This document shows positions 1 through 6,515 of a stretch of DNA of 37,091 bases, one piece after another (positions within the stretch are counted from its first letter, which is position 1; each line of letters begins with the position of its first letter). The stretch is from IMG/VR virus record IMGVR_UViG_3300032288_000059, positions 1-37,091 of that record. One strand, given 5' to 3'. Origin of the DNA: a virus. Both the position numbers and the translations under genes were made by a program. Under the pieces are notes generated by a model. The model was not told the DNA's origin, made no database searches, and saw only the letters and a list, made by a program, of their open reading frames with translations.

Positions 1-2
1 AA

Positions 3-197
3 GTTGCCCCCGGTAAAGGGCGCAGCACAGGTGCACCGACAGGAACAAACGCCAAGACCTACAGCCCTGATGACATCAAAAACTTCTTCAACGATGTTCG
101 TCAAGGTAAGTACAAAGGGCGCGAAGCAGAGCGTGACCGCATTGAACGCGATATTTTCGCTGCACAGCGAGAAAATCGTATAACTGTTAACGCTTGA
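3..197 (+). CDS. C-terminal part of probable scaffold protein (partial)
   Basis: The open frame runs in from the left edge and stops at TGA 195-197, giving the last 64 residues of a protein whose start is outside the window. The visible part is polar and charged, with a Gly/Thr/Pro-rich segment (about residues 4-17) followed by a helix-prone stretch rich in Arg, Glu, Lys and Asp. In tailed phages the gene directly upstream of the major capsid gene very often encodes the scaffolding protein, and a charged helical C-terminus is typical of scaffolds because it binds coat subunits. The assignment therefore rests on position and composition, not on a recognised motif. A minor structural or protease gene is the alternative. 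Confidence 0.55.
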   Translation, partial: VAPGKGRSTGAPTGTNAKTYSPDDIKNFFNDVRQGKYKGREAERDRIERDIFAAQRENRITVNA

Positions 198-213
198 TTA
201 GAGGAGTTTTATC

Positions 214-1119
214 ATGGGATTTCCCGTCGCCGCAGGACGCCCGAATTATTCGGGTAACTTCATTCCAGAAATTTGGTCTGGTAAATTAATCGAGAATTTC
301 TACGATGCCACCGTGCTCGCAGCAATCTCTAACACTAACTATGAGGGCGAGATTCGCCGCATGGGTGATACGGTTAACATCCGTACCACTCCTGAAATCA
401 GCATCAAGACTTACGTTAAGGGCCAAACCCTAAGCGTTGAGAATCCTGATAAGCCAAAAATCCAGTTGGTCATCGACAAGGGTGAGTACTTTGCCTGTAT
501 CGAAGACGACGTGGACAAGGTTCAGTCTGACGTAAACATGATGGACACTTGGTCTAAAGACGCTTCTGAGCGTATGAAGATTAAGATTGACCAACGTGTA
601 TTGACAGATATTCTTCCAGACATTTCTTCCTTGAACAAAGGTGCATCTGCTGGTCGTATCTCTGGCAACATTGACTTGGGTACAACTGGTACTCCAGTAG
701 CTATCACCAAGACTAACGTGTTGGAATACATTGTTGACATCGGTACTGTTCTTGACGAAGCTAACGCTCCTGAGAGTGACCGCTTCATTATCATCCCTGC
801 TAAGATGGCTGGCATGATTAAGAAGTCTGACCTTAAGGATGCTTCTTTGACTGGTGACAGCGTGTCTGTGCTCCGTAATGGTCGTCTCGGTATGATTGAC
901 CGATTCACCGTTTACATGAGCCACAACTTGTCTGTAACTTCTGGCAAGTTCAGTCTTATCGCTGGTCACAAGATGGGCTTTACTTTCGCCTCTCAAATGA
1001 CCGAGATGGAGTCTCTACGCGCCGAGTCTACTTTTGGTAACGTCATCCGTGGCCTGCAAGTTTATGGCTACAAAGTGGTGAAACCTGAAGCATTGGCTCA
1101 AGGCATTATTACTCTGTAA
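214..1119 (+). CDS. Major capsid protein (HK97-fold / P22 coat-like)
   Basis: This 301-residue protein most likely forms the icosahedral head shell. The N-terminal part has the pattern familiar from podovirus coat proteins: a segment around residues 16-27 reading IPEIWSGKLIEN, then a GDTVNIRTTPEI beta strand near residue 51, and a Lys/Glu-rich long-helix region around residues 100-130. The C-terminal part (VYMSHNL, then an SLIAGHKMGFTFASQ segment) also matches coat proteins that I recall from P22-like and aquatic podophages. Length is normal for a coat without extra domains. The ATG start has a strong Shine-Dalgarno (GAGGAG, about 8 bases upstream). A GC-rich hairpin follows immediately, as is common after highly expressed capsid genes. 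Function is confident; the exact coat family is not. Confidence 0.9.
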   Translation: MGFPVAAGRPNYSGNFIPEIWSGKLIENFYDATVLAAISNTNYEGEIRRMGDTVNIRTTPEISIKTYVKGQTLSVENPDKPKIQLVIDKGEYFACIEDDVDKVQSDVNMMDTWSKDASERMKIKIDQRVLTDILPDISSLNKGASAGRISGNIDLGTTGTPVAITKTNVLEYIVDIGTVLDEANAPESDRFIIIPAKMAGMIKKSDLKDASLTGDSVSVLRNGRLGMIDRFTVYMSHNLSVTSGKFSLIAGHKMGFTFASQMTEMESLRAESTFGNVIRGLQVYGYKVVKPEALAQGIITL

Positions 1120-1124
1120 TTCAT

Positions 1125-1142
1125 GGGGGGCTTTGGCCCCCT
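1125..1142 (+). terminator. GC hairpin after the capsid gene
   Basis: Directly after the capsid stop there is a 6-base-pair stem (GGGGGC 1126-1131, loop TTTG, GCCCCC 1136-1141), extendable by one G-T pair. The T-run (1150-1154) lies about eight bases beyond the stem rather than touching it, so it is not a textbook intrinsic terminator. It may attenuate read-through or protect the 3' end of capsid mRNA. A strong ribosome site (AGGAG) for the next gene follows. Confidence 0.5.
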
Positions 1143-1167
1143 ATCGTAACTTTTTAGGAGATTTAAA

Positions 1168-1641
1168 ATGGCTACATATACTGACTCGTTGGGCTTTAAC
1201 AAAGGCTCGGCTGCTTATCCTGCGGATTCTTTGAACAAGACTGTCCGCGTGGAGATTACCCTTGACTTCCCGAAAATCATTGCGGCACGTTCTGCTGCTG
1301 GTGCTACTGCACTGGCTGCTTCTGATGTGTTGGAAGTAATTCCTGTACCTGCTGGCACTATTGTGTCTAACGTAGGTATGGTGGTTACTACCGCCGCTGG
1401 CGTGACTAGCACCATTGCAATCGGTGACGGCTCTGCCGCCGCTGGTTACTTGGCTGCAACTTCAGCGAACGCAACTGGTACTTCCGGTGGTGTTCCTGTG
1501 TTGTCGGCTGGTGCGTTTGCTCCTACCTTGAGTGGTGGCAAAGTTTACGCTGCTGCTGACACTATTGACATCACGATTGGTACTGCTGTACCAGCCGCTG
1601 CTGTTGTACGTGTCTTTGCATTGTTGACAGACATCAACTAA
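1168..1641 (+). CDS. Probable head decoration-type structural protein
   Basis: The product is 157 residues, very rich in Ala, Thr, Val and Gly and almost free of charged residues after residue 40, which suggests an all-beta secreted-type or capsid-surface fold. It begins with a short polar N-terminus (MATYTDSLGFNKGSAAYP), then alternates hydrophobic strands and Thr/Ser/Gly loops to the end (VRVFALLTDIN). The start has a clear ribosome site (TTAGGAG). It sits alone between two hairpins just after the capsid gene. That is the usual place for a decoration or cement protein and suggests separately tuned, high expression. No specific family is recognised, so the decoration role is inferred from position and composition. 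A tail or fibre-related beta protein is the alternative. Confidence 0.6.
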   Translation: MATYTDSLGFNKGSAAYPADSLNKTVRVEITLDFPKIIAARSAAGATALAASDVLEVIPVPAGTIVSNVGMVVTTAAGVTSTIAIGDGSAAAGYLAATSANATGTSGGVPVLSAGAFAPTLSGGKVYAAADTIDITIGTAVPAAAVVRVFALLTDIN

Positions 1642-1655
1642 ACGTAGGTAAGGAT

Positions 1656-1678
1656 GGGGGCTTCGGCCCCCTCCTTTT
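1656..1678 (+). terminator. UUCG-loop hairpin terminator after 1168-1641 gene
   Basis: A perfect 6-base-pair stem GGGGGC / GCCCCC (1656-1661 and 1666-1671) closes a TTCG tetraloop, the exceptionally stable C(UUCG)G arrangement. It is followed by TCCTTTT (1672-1678). This is a reasonable intrinsic terminator or strong attenuator. The T-tract is short and is shared with a small CCTTTTAAGG palindrome leading into the next gene's ribosome site (AAGGAGG). Confidence 0.65.
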
Positions 1679-1690
1679 AAGGAGGTTATT

Positions 1691-1972
1691 ATGGCCCGTG
1701 ATGTTACTTCGATACATACAAATGTCGATGCTGTACTCCATACCGGAAAAATTCGGATGCTGGGTTTCTTATTTACCTCTAGTGGAGGAAATTTAGACCA
1801 CATTAAAATTTACGATGGTCTTACTGCAACCGGCCCCGTCAAGTTAGAACTTGATACTACGAAACAAGGGGTTGTAGCCTTTAGTATCCCCGAAGGTGGA
1901 ATGATATTTTCTACTGGTATCTATTGTGATATTGGTGGGGCTACCTCGGTAACCATTTTAGTTCGGGACTAA
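1691..1972 (+). CDS. Small beta-rich structural protein, unknown
   Basis: The product has 93 residues and no recognised family. It reads as a compact beta sandwich: alternating hydrophobic strands (KIRMLGFLFTS, HIKIYDG, GVVAFSIPEGGMIF, SVTILVRD) with Gly turns, no signal peptide and no membrane segment. The start ATG follows a very strong AAGGAGG ribosome site placed after the UUCG hairpin, so it may be a second transcription/translation unit. The neighbourhood is purely head morphogenesis, so a minor capsid or head-completion role is likely, but this is inference from position only. Confidence 0.6.
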   Translation: MARDVTSIHTNVDAVLHTGKIRMLGFLFTSSGGNLDHIKIYDGLTATGPVKLELDTTKQGVVAFSIPEGGMIFSTGIYCDIGGATSVTILVRD

Positions 1973-1973
1973 T

Positions 1974-2243
1974 ATGGCTAAAGTCATCAAAAAATCTGAG
2001 ATGGCATGTAATTCCCCGAAAAGAACACCGGGTCATGCTACTAAGTCTCATGTAGTTAAAGCCTGTGCTGACGGCAAAGAGAAAGTTATTCGCTTTGGTC
2101 AGCAAGGTGTAAGTGGCGCTGGGTCTAGCCCAAGCACGCCAAGTGAGAAGGCAAGACAAAAAAGTTTTAAAGCCCGCCATGCGAAGAACATCGCTAAGGG
2201 AAAAATGTCAGCCGCTTATTGGGCAGATAAGGTAAAGTGGTGA
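1974..2243 (+). CDS. Small basic phage protein, conserved type, unknown function
   Basis: This 89-residue, strongly basic protein starts MAKVIKKSEMACNSPKRTP and carries the segments KSHVVKAC, KVIRFGQQGV, FKARHAKNIAKGKMSAAYW and a terminal KVKW. I recall very similar small proteins in many aquatic phages and phage-like contigs near the capsid/adaptor genes, but none with a known function. It begins two bases after the previous stop and lacks a clear ribosome site, so translation is probably coupled. High Lys/Arg content suggests nucleic acid or head-DNA contact, which is inference. Confidence 0.7.
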   Translation: MAKVIKKSEMACNSPKRTPGHATKSHVVKACADGKEKVIRFGQQGVSGAGSSPSTPSEKARQKSFKARHAKNIAKGKMSAAYWADKVKW

Positions 2244-2244
2244 T

Positions 2245-2439
2245 ATGGCTACGAAACCTAAAACCAAATCCAAAGTAAACGCCGCAGGTAACTATACGAA
2301 GCCTGAGTTGCGTAAACGGATTGTGTCGCAGGTTAAGGCCGCAGCAGTGCAAGGTACAGCCGCAGGTCAGTGGTCTGCACGCAAAGCACAGCTTGTTGCA
2401 AAGAAATACAAAGCTGCTGGTGGGGGGTACAAAGATTGA
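2245..2439 (+). CDS. Small Lys/Ala-rich phage protein
   Basis: The product is 64 residues, with about one fifth Lys and a long Ala/Lys/Arg/Gln helix-prone centre. The segment NYTKPELRKRIVSQVKAA and the C-terminal GQWSARKAQLVAKKYKAAGG are typical of a short protein family that I remember as recurrent in phage structural modules. No function is established. The gene starts one base after the previous stop and its TGA stop overlaps the TTG start of the next gene, so it is embedded in a coupled trio of small basic genes. It could bind packaged DNA or RNA; nothing in the sequence proves this. Confidence 0.65.
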   Translation: MATKPKTKSKVNAAGNYTKPELRKRIVSQVKAAAVQGTAAGQWSARKAQLVAKKYKAAGGGYKD

Positions 2440-2669
2440 AAGCCCCGCAAAAGTCGCTTAAAGATTGGACTGCACAGAAGTGGCGCACCAAGAGTGGTAA
2501 GCCGTCGTCAAAGACAGGTGAGCGGTATTTACCTGAGTCGGCTATTAAAGCGTTGACCCCCGCAGAGTATGCTGCTACAACTAAAGCAAAACGCGAAGGC
2601 AAAGCAAAAGGGCAACAGTTTGTAAAACAGCCAGCTAAAATAGCGGCTAAGACCAGTAAGTATAGATAG
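2436..2669 (+). CDS. DUF5872-like small basic protein (TTG start)
   Basis: The recognisable family body begins exactly at TTG 2436: (M)KAPQKSLKDWTAQKW, then TKSGKPSSKTGERYLPESA, EYAATTKAKREGKAKGQQF and a Lys-rich end. From memory this matches the DUF5872 type found in phages and large algal viruses; function unknown. The frame extends upstream to an ATG at 2370, but those extra residues are Cys/Trp-rich, lie wholly inside the preceding gene and look like out-of-frame noise. The TTG overlaps the preceding TGA (TTGA) and is preceded by a G-run that can serve as ribosome site. The product is 77 residues and very basic. Confidence 0.7.
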   Translation: MKAPQKSLKDWTAQKWRTKSGKPSSKTGERYLPESAIKALTPAEYAATTKAKREGKAKGQQFVKQPAKIAAKTSKYR

Positions 2670-2678
2670 GAGAATTAA

Positions 2679-2924
2679 ATGGCACGTTACCTACGAAACA
2701 AACGCGATGGCTTTATTTACGATTACACTGAGATGTTGGCTGAAAACCCAATGGTTGAAGAAGTTACCGAAGAAGAAGCATTTCCTGAGAAATTTATTCC
2801 AAAGAAGCAAACTGGTCGTAAAACCGGTTTAAAGTTGGAGACTCCAACAGAAGAAATTCCAGTTGAACCTCCTATTGAAAACCATGAACTCAACGCAGAT
2901 GCATCTAAGGGATTACCCGAATGA
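2679..2924 (+). CDS. Small acidic protein, unknown
   Basis: This 81-residue protein has a short basic N-terminus (MARYLRNKRDGFIYDYTE) followed by an acidic, Pro/Glu-rich, probably disordered tail with clusters such as EEVTEEEAF and PTEEIPVEPP. It has a good ribosome site (AGGAG) and its last bases overlap the next start as ATGA. It contrasts sharply in charge with the three basic proteins just upstream. The N-terminal motif (residues carrying a type, then a DGFIYDY segment) is recalled from small phage proteins located near head-tail adaptors. No function can be assigned. Confidence 0.6.
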   Translation: MARYLRNKRDGFIYDYTEMLAENPMVEEVTEEEAFPEKFIPKKQTGRKTGLKLETPTEEIPVEPPIENHELNADASKGLPE

Positions 2925-3571
2925 TACTCAATGATGTAGTTACAGAGGCTCGCCGTCTTATACAAGACATTAGTGCACCGCAACGATATAGTGATGCGGT
3001 GTTGCTAGGCTTTGCTAATCAGGCGCTAAAGCGTATGGCAGTACTACGCCCCGACCTCTTTGCCTACATTGGGGAGATTCCTTGTACGGCTGGAACTGTT
3101 ATTCAGTCCCCGCCGTCTGACTCTATTCGTATTATTGAGATTTTCCAAGTTAAAGACGGCGCAGGTGTCACTGAAGTTGACCGCACTGTTCTTGACCAGA
3201 CCCTCCCTAACTGGATGAATGACACGGCTGCAACCACTGTTAACTGGATGCGGCACGTACGTAACCCAAACAAGTTTTTTATATACCCTAAAGCTCCTGC
3301 GTCGTTGATTCTTATTGGGGAATATGCGCAGACTCCTCCTAATTACACAGGGTCGCAAACTGTAGCTTTGCTACCCGATGCTTTCTTCCCTGTCGTAGTT
3401 GACGGGACTGTGTTCCTAGCTGAGTCAGTTGACAATGAGCATGTAAACTCTAACCGTGCACAGTTGTTCCAGCAGGCGTTTACCCAAGCATTGGGCGTAA
3501 GCGCACAGGCAAGAACCTTGACTGATACAGAAGAAGCGGGTTTACCTAACGAAGCGGTGGTCGCATCATGA
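2921..3571 (+). CDS. Phage adaptor protein (DUF6682-like)
   Basis: This 216-residue protein resembles the head-tail adaptor family annotated in many podophages as phage adaptor or DUF6682. It opens with an alpha-helical segment (VVTEARRLIQDISAPQRYSD), continues with FANQALKRMAVLRPDLF, then a beta region, and ends in a helical segment (LLPDAFFPVVVDGTVFLAE, then ARAQLFQQAF-type helix). Such proteins join the portal ring to the tail, as T7 gp11 and P22 gp4 do. It overlaps the preceding and following genes by four bases at each end (ATGA), so translation is coupled. The adaptor role is well supported by pattern and position; the exact family number is from memory. Confidence 0.75.
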   Translation: MILNDVVTEARRLIQDISAPQRYSDAVLLGFANQALKRMAVLRPDLFAYIGEIPCTAGTVIQSPPSDSIRIIEIFQVKDGAGVTEVDRTVLDQTLPNWMNDTAATTVNWMRHVRNPNKFFIYPKAPASLILIGEYAQTPPNYTGSQTVALLPDAFFPVVVDGTVFLAESVDNEHVNSNRAQLFQQAFTQALGVSAQARTLTDTEEAGLPNEAVVAS

Positions 3572-4221
3572 GTACTCGCACATTTCTTTCTTTGGCTAAC
3601 CGCCTTGCACCTAGCGTGCCGGGCTGTCCTCAGCCAATCTTAGAGCAATATATTCGTGATGCAGCAATCGAGTGTTGCGAAAAGACGCTTGCATGGCGCT
3701 ATGAGCAGCCTTCAATCCGTCTAACACCGGGGGTGTATGAGTACCCCTATAACAACCCATTGCAGACAGAAGTCCATGCTTTTCTGACTGCCGCTGTTAA
3801 TGGCGCACCTCTTACGCCTTTAACGCTTGAGAAACTGTATATGCACTACCCCAACTGGCCTGATTTAGACCCAGACCAGAGGGCTGACCCTAGGTATATT
3901 TGTCAACTAGACCCTGATAATTTTGTACTTGCTCCACTACCTGATGCTTCTGTAGCCTATGACCTTAAGATGATTGCTGTCTTAAAGCCGCTACGCACAG
4001 CTACCGGCATGGACAAGTCAATTATGGATGACCTAGAGAATACGATTATGCATGGTGCGTTGCAGCATTTATTGGTTATGCCGAACAAAAATTGGAGCGA
4101 CCGTGAATTGGCAACGTATCATGCTAAGCAATATATTTCTAAAATAACCGAGCGCAGAGCAAGGGCTAATCTAGGTGCAGCACGTGCCTCGATGAGTGTC
4201 CAAATGCGCCCTTTTGCGTGA
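3568..4221 (+). CDS. Head-tail connector / tail tubular-like protein
   Basis: This 217-residue protein follows the adaptor directly. It has an N-terminal helix segment (TFLSLANRLAPSVPGCPQPI, then YIRDAAIECCEKTLAWRY), then a beta-strand centre (PSIRLTPGVYEYPY, FVLAPLPDASVAYDLKM), and a C-terminal helical segment (DLENTIMHGALQHLLVMPNKNW) ending in a basic, Ala/Arg-rich tail. This helix-beta-helix layout is what T7 gp11-type gatekeeper/tail tubular proteins look like, and similar sequences are annotated as connector proteins in related phage contigs. Together with 2921-3571 it would form the neck. The tubular-A equivalence is an inference from layout, not from a signature motif. Confidence 0.6.
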   Translation: MSTRTFLSLANRLAPSVPGCPQPILEQYIRDAAIECCEKTLAWRYEQPSIRLTPGVYEYPYNNPLQTEVHAFLTAAVNGAPLTPLTLEKLYMHYPNWPDLDPDQRADPRYICQLDPDNFVLAPLPDASVAYDLKMIAVLKPLRTATGMDKSIMDDLENTIMHGALQHLLVMPNKNWSDRELATYHAKQYISKITERRARANLGAARASMSVQMRPFA

Positions 4222-4228
4222 GGCTATT

Positions 4229-4564
4229 ATGGCTGTCGATGTCATTCGTTTAGTAGAAGGTGATGAGAGACCAGTCATTGTTCTCACGTTGACCGACGAT
4301 AATACAGGGTCGCCAATTGACTTATCTTTATCCACCACGGTGGTAACTGTTAAGTTTCGTGAGGCTGGTACAACTACGCTGTTGTCAACTATTAGCACTT
4401 CAAAATTAAGTGGCGGTACAACAGGGCAGGTACAGTTTGACTTTACAGGCGGTGTGCTTAATGTAGACCCCGGCATGTACGAAGGTGAAATTGTTATTAA
4501 CTTTAACGGGCAAGTCCAGACTGTATATGACACCCTACGCTTTACGGTTAGAGAGAACTTCTAA
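4229..4564 (+). CDS. BppU N-terminal-like beta domain protein
   Basis: The chosen start ATG 4229 lies after a GAGG ribosome site. An upstream in-frame ATG at 4196 sits inside the previous gene and adds eleven unrelated residues. The 111-residue product has the beta-strand pattern of the phage baseplate upper protein N-terminal domain (BppU_N-like): IRLVEGDERPVIVLTLTDD, PIDLS, VTVKFREAG, QVQFDF, PGMYEGEIVINF and a final TLRFTVREN. In Gram-positive siphophages this domain anchors receptor-binding proteins to the baseplate; in many other phages it is a stand-alone protein near fibre genes. Here it precedes the fibre/adhesin group, fitting a fibre-anchoring role. The domain call is fairly firm; the role is inferred. 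Confidence 0.65.
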   Translation: MAVDVIRLVEGDERPVIVLTLTDDNTGSPIDLSLSTTVVTVKFREAGTTTLLSTISTSKLSGGTTGQVQFDFTGGVLNVDPGMYEGEIVINFNGQVQTVYDTLRFTVRENF

Positions 4565-6054
4565 TGGCTAATATCCGTGCCTCCTATGTTGTTTCGCAAG
4601 TACTGTTGGCAACCACTACCTCAGTGGTTATCAATATTGCTGCGATTGGCGGAGCCACGGCTACAGCACATGCAACACCCGTAATCAAAGCGTCAGCGTT
4701 TGTTGTACCTACCACTGCACTGGAGAATGAAATTGTCCAGATGTCGGACTTCCGTGCGCTTGATATTGGGCAAATATCTATTGACGTAGCCACGGCTACG
4801 GATGACGTAGCTATCTCATTCGATACCTCGTTCACAGACTCTGTGACGATGACGGATGCAGTCAATCGTATGTTCTATGGGAACATTGACTTTGACCCTA
4901 CCGACCCAGACGCTGACCCAGACCCTATTGTGATGGCGGATACGGACGCTAAGTCAGTTGACAAAGTGTTGGATGATGCAAGTGCAGTAACTGATACGGA
5001 TGTAAAGTCGGTAGGTAAAGTTGCTTCGGATTCTGTAACCGCAGCAGAAGACATCAACACTAAAGATGTTGGCAAGTCATTGGCTGATGCTGCTACAGCA
5101 GCGGACAACATCAACACATTTGACACAGACAAAGTTGTTGCTGATAGTGCGACGGCTACAGACGCAGCGGCTAAAAACTTCACACGCCCAGATGTTGTTG
5201 ATTCGGTAACTACAGCAGATGATTTTTCACGTCAGCCGGAGTTGGGCAAAACTGAAACAGTTACAGCCTCTGATGCGTTTGGCCCATTTGATATAGGGGT
5301 AAACCCTAGTGATGCCGTAACTGCATCTGATGCAGTAGATTCTTTTGCTGTCACGACTGTCTTGGCTGATTCCGTTGAGATAACGGACTTTATTGCTAAG
5401 ACCCCGGGGTATGAGTTTGACTTTGACGTGACTGATGCTGATGCTGATGCTGACCCAGTAACCATGACCGAAGTCATGGCAAAAGACTTTACTCGCCCTG
5501 ACATTACAGATAGTGCATCGGCTACGGATGCTATTGCTAATAATCCCGAGTTACCAAAAACCGATACTGTTACGGCTACGGATTCTGATGCGAAGTCTTT
5601 TGATACCGCACGTACTGAGTCTGTATCCGCAACAGATGAGGCTGCTATTAGCACAACAAAGGTTCTGACTGACGCTACTACCGGGGCTACAGACGCACTG
5701 GTGGTTGAAGTAGGTAGTGTTTTGGCTGATGCTGTTACTGGTACAGATGCAATCAATACTTTCTCTGTTAGTCAAGTTTTGGCGGATACAGCATCTGTTA
5801 CTGATAGCCTAATTACTACCCTTATACTTGGGCAGTCTACACCGCTCTATGACTTCGCATTTATGTCGGATGACAAGTTTACGTACTTCGCAGTGCCGGG
5901 TACGATTAACAGTCATCTAATCCACCAACCTGTCGTTAACGGTGAATTTGTACTGACAACTGACCCCAATGCTGGTATCGTATATACCATCCGCACGGAG
6001 TCGTACAGTTACATGTTTGCTGGTTACGGCTTGAACGAAAACCAACTTAACTAA
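4564..6054 (+). CDS. Repetitive fibre-like structural protein
   Basis: This 496-residue, very acidic protein starts by TAATG overlap with the previous gene. After an N-terminal beta region (residues 1-80) it is built of degenerate units of roughly 20 residues with the core pattern D-S/A-V/A-T-A/x-T/A-D-A, for example DSATATDA, DAVTASDA, DSVEITDF and DTVTATDS, separated by short K/N/F segments. Two Asp-rich stretches (FDPTDPDADPDP near residues 110-121 and FDVTDADADADP near 287-298) sit about 177 residues apart. The C-terminus (about 430-496) is non-repetitive and aromatic-rich. The form suggests an extended beta fibre, possibly calcium-binding at the Asp clusters. It lies at the head of the adhesin genes. 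A tail fibre shaft is the best guess; no named family is recognised. Confidence 0.6.
   Translation: MANIRASYVVSQVLLATTTSVVINIAAIGGATATAHATPVIKASAFVVPTTALENEIVQMSDFRALDIGQISIDVATATDDVAISFDTSFTDSVTMTDAVNRMFYGNIDFDPTDPDADPDPIVMADTDAKSVDKVLDDASAVTDTDVKSVGKVASDSVTAAEDINTKDVGKSLADAATAADNINTFDTDKVVADSATATDAAAKNFTRPDVVDSVTTADDFSRQPELGKTETVTASDAFGPFDIGVNPSDAVTASDAVDSFAVTTVLADSVEITDFIAKTPGYEFDFDVTDADADADPVTMTEVMAKDFTRPDITDSASATDAIANNPELPKTDTVTATDSDAKSFDTARTESVSATDEAAISTTKVLTDATTGATDALVVEVGSVLADAVTGTDAINTFSVSQVLADTASVTDSLITTLILGQSTPLYDFAFMSDDKFTYFAVPGTINSHLIHQPVVNGEFVLTTDPNAGIVYTIRTESYSYMFAGYGLNENQLN
4960..5820 (+). repeat. Degenerate tandem repeats encoding ~20-residue TATD units
   Basis: Within the fibre-like gene, units with the core DS(A/V)T(A)TDA recur roughly every 20 codons. 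At DNA level the copies differ, sharing only short words such as GCTACGGATGC and ACAGATGC, so the repeat is ancient or selected at protein level. Open frames on the opposite strand through this segment are by-products of the repeated codon pattern. Confidence 0.6.
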
Positions 6055-6063
6055 GGAGTAATC

Positions 6064-6504
6064 ATGCTTCACGATACCATTAAAATGACTGGCGACCTGA
6101 AGATTGTTCTAACAGACGAAAACGGTCAAATTAAACATGAGCAAGAAATTAAAAACCTAGTCGTTACGACTGGTAAGAACTTCATTGCATCTCGCATGAA
6201 GGATGCTACAGCAACAGCTATGACCCACATGGCTATTGGTTCTGGTACTACGGCTGCTGCCGCAGGCGACACTACGCTTGGTACTGAACTTGGTCGTGTT
6301 GCATTGACTTCAACTACTGTTACTACCAACAACGTGGCATATGTTGCTACGTTCCCAGCCGGTACTGGTACTGGTGCAGTAACCGAAGCAGGTTTGTTTA
6401 ATGCTTCTTCTGCTGGTACGTTGCTTTGCCGTACAGTGTTCTCAGTTATCAACAAAGGTGCAGCAGACACACTCGGCATTACTTGGACTGTGACTGTTAA
6501 CTAA
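6064..6504 (+). CDS. Tail/fibre-associated beta protein, conserved type
   Basis: This 146-residue protein has a good ribosome site (AAGGAG). It shows a pattern I recall from many short phage tail proteins: an N-terminal LKIVLTDENGQIKHEQEIKN strand pair, GKNFIASRM, MAIGSGTTA, then ELGRVALTSTTV, VAYVATFPAGTGTGAVTEAG, LFNASSAGTLLCRTVF and a C-terminal ITWTVTVN strand. These proteins are generally all-beta and found with fibre or baseplate genes. It probably forms part of the fibre attachment or tip complex, consistent with its place between the repeat protein and the first glycine-rich adhesin. No enzymatic motif is present. Confidence 0.65.
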   Translation: MLHDTIKMTGDLKIVLTDENGQIKHEQEIKNLVVTTGKNFIASRMKDATATAMTHMAIGSGTTAAAAGDTTLGTELGRVALTSTTVTTNNVAYVATFPAGTGTGAVTEAGLFNASSAGTLLCRTVFSVINKGAADTLGITWTVTVN

Positions 6505-6515
6505 GGAGTCCGGGA

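Noticed and set aside
4584-5756. Ser/Val/Ala-rich frames on the minus strand opposite the TATD repeat gene
   Set aside because: They arise from the regular codon pattern of the repeats; no start signals and no recognisable motifs.
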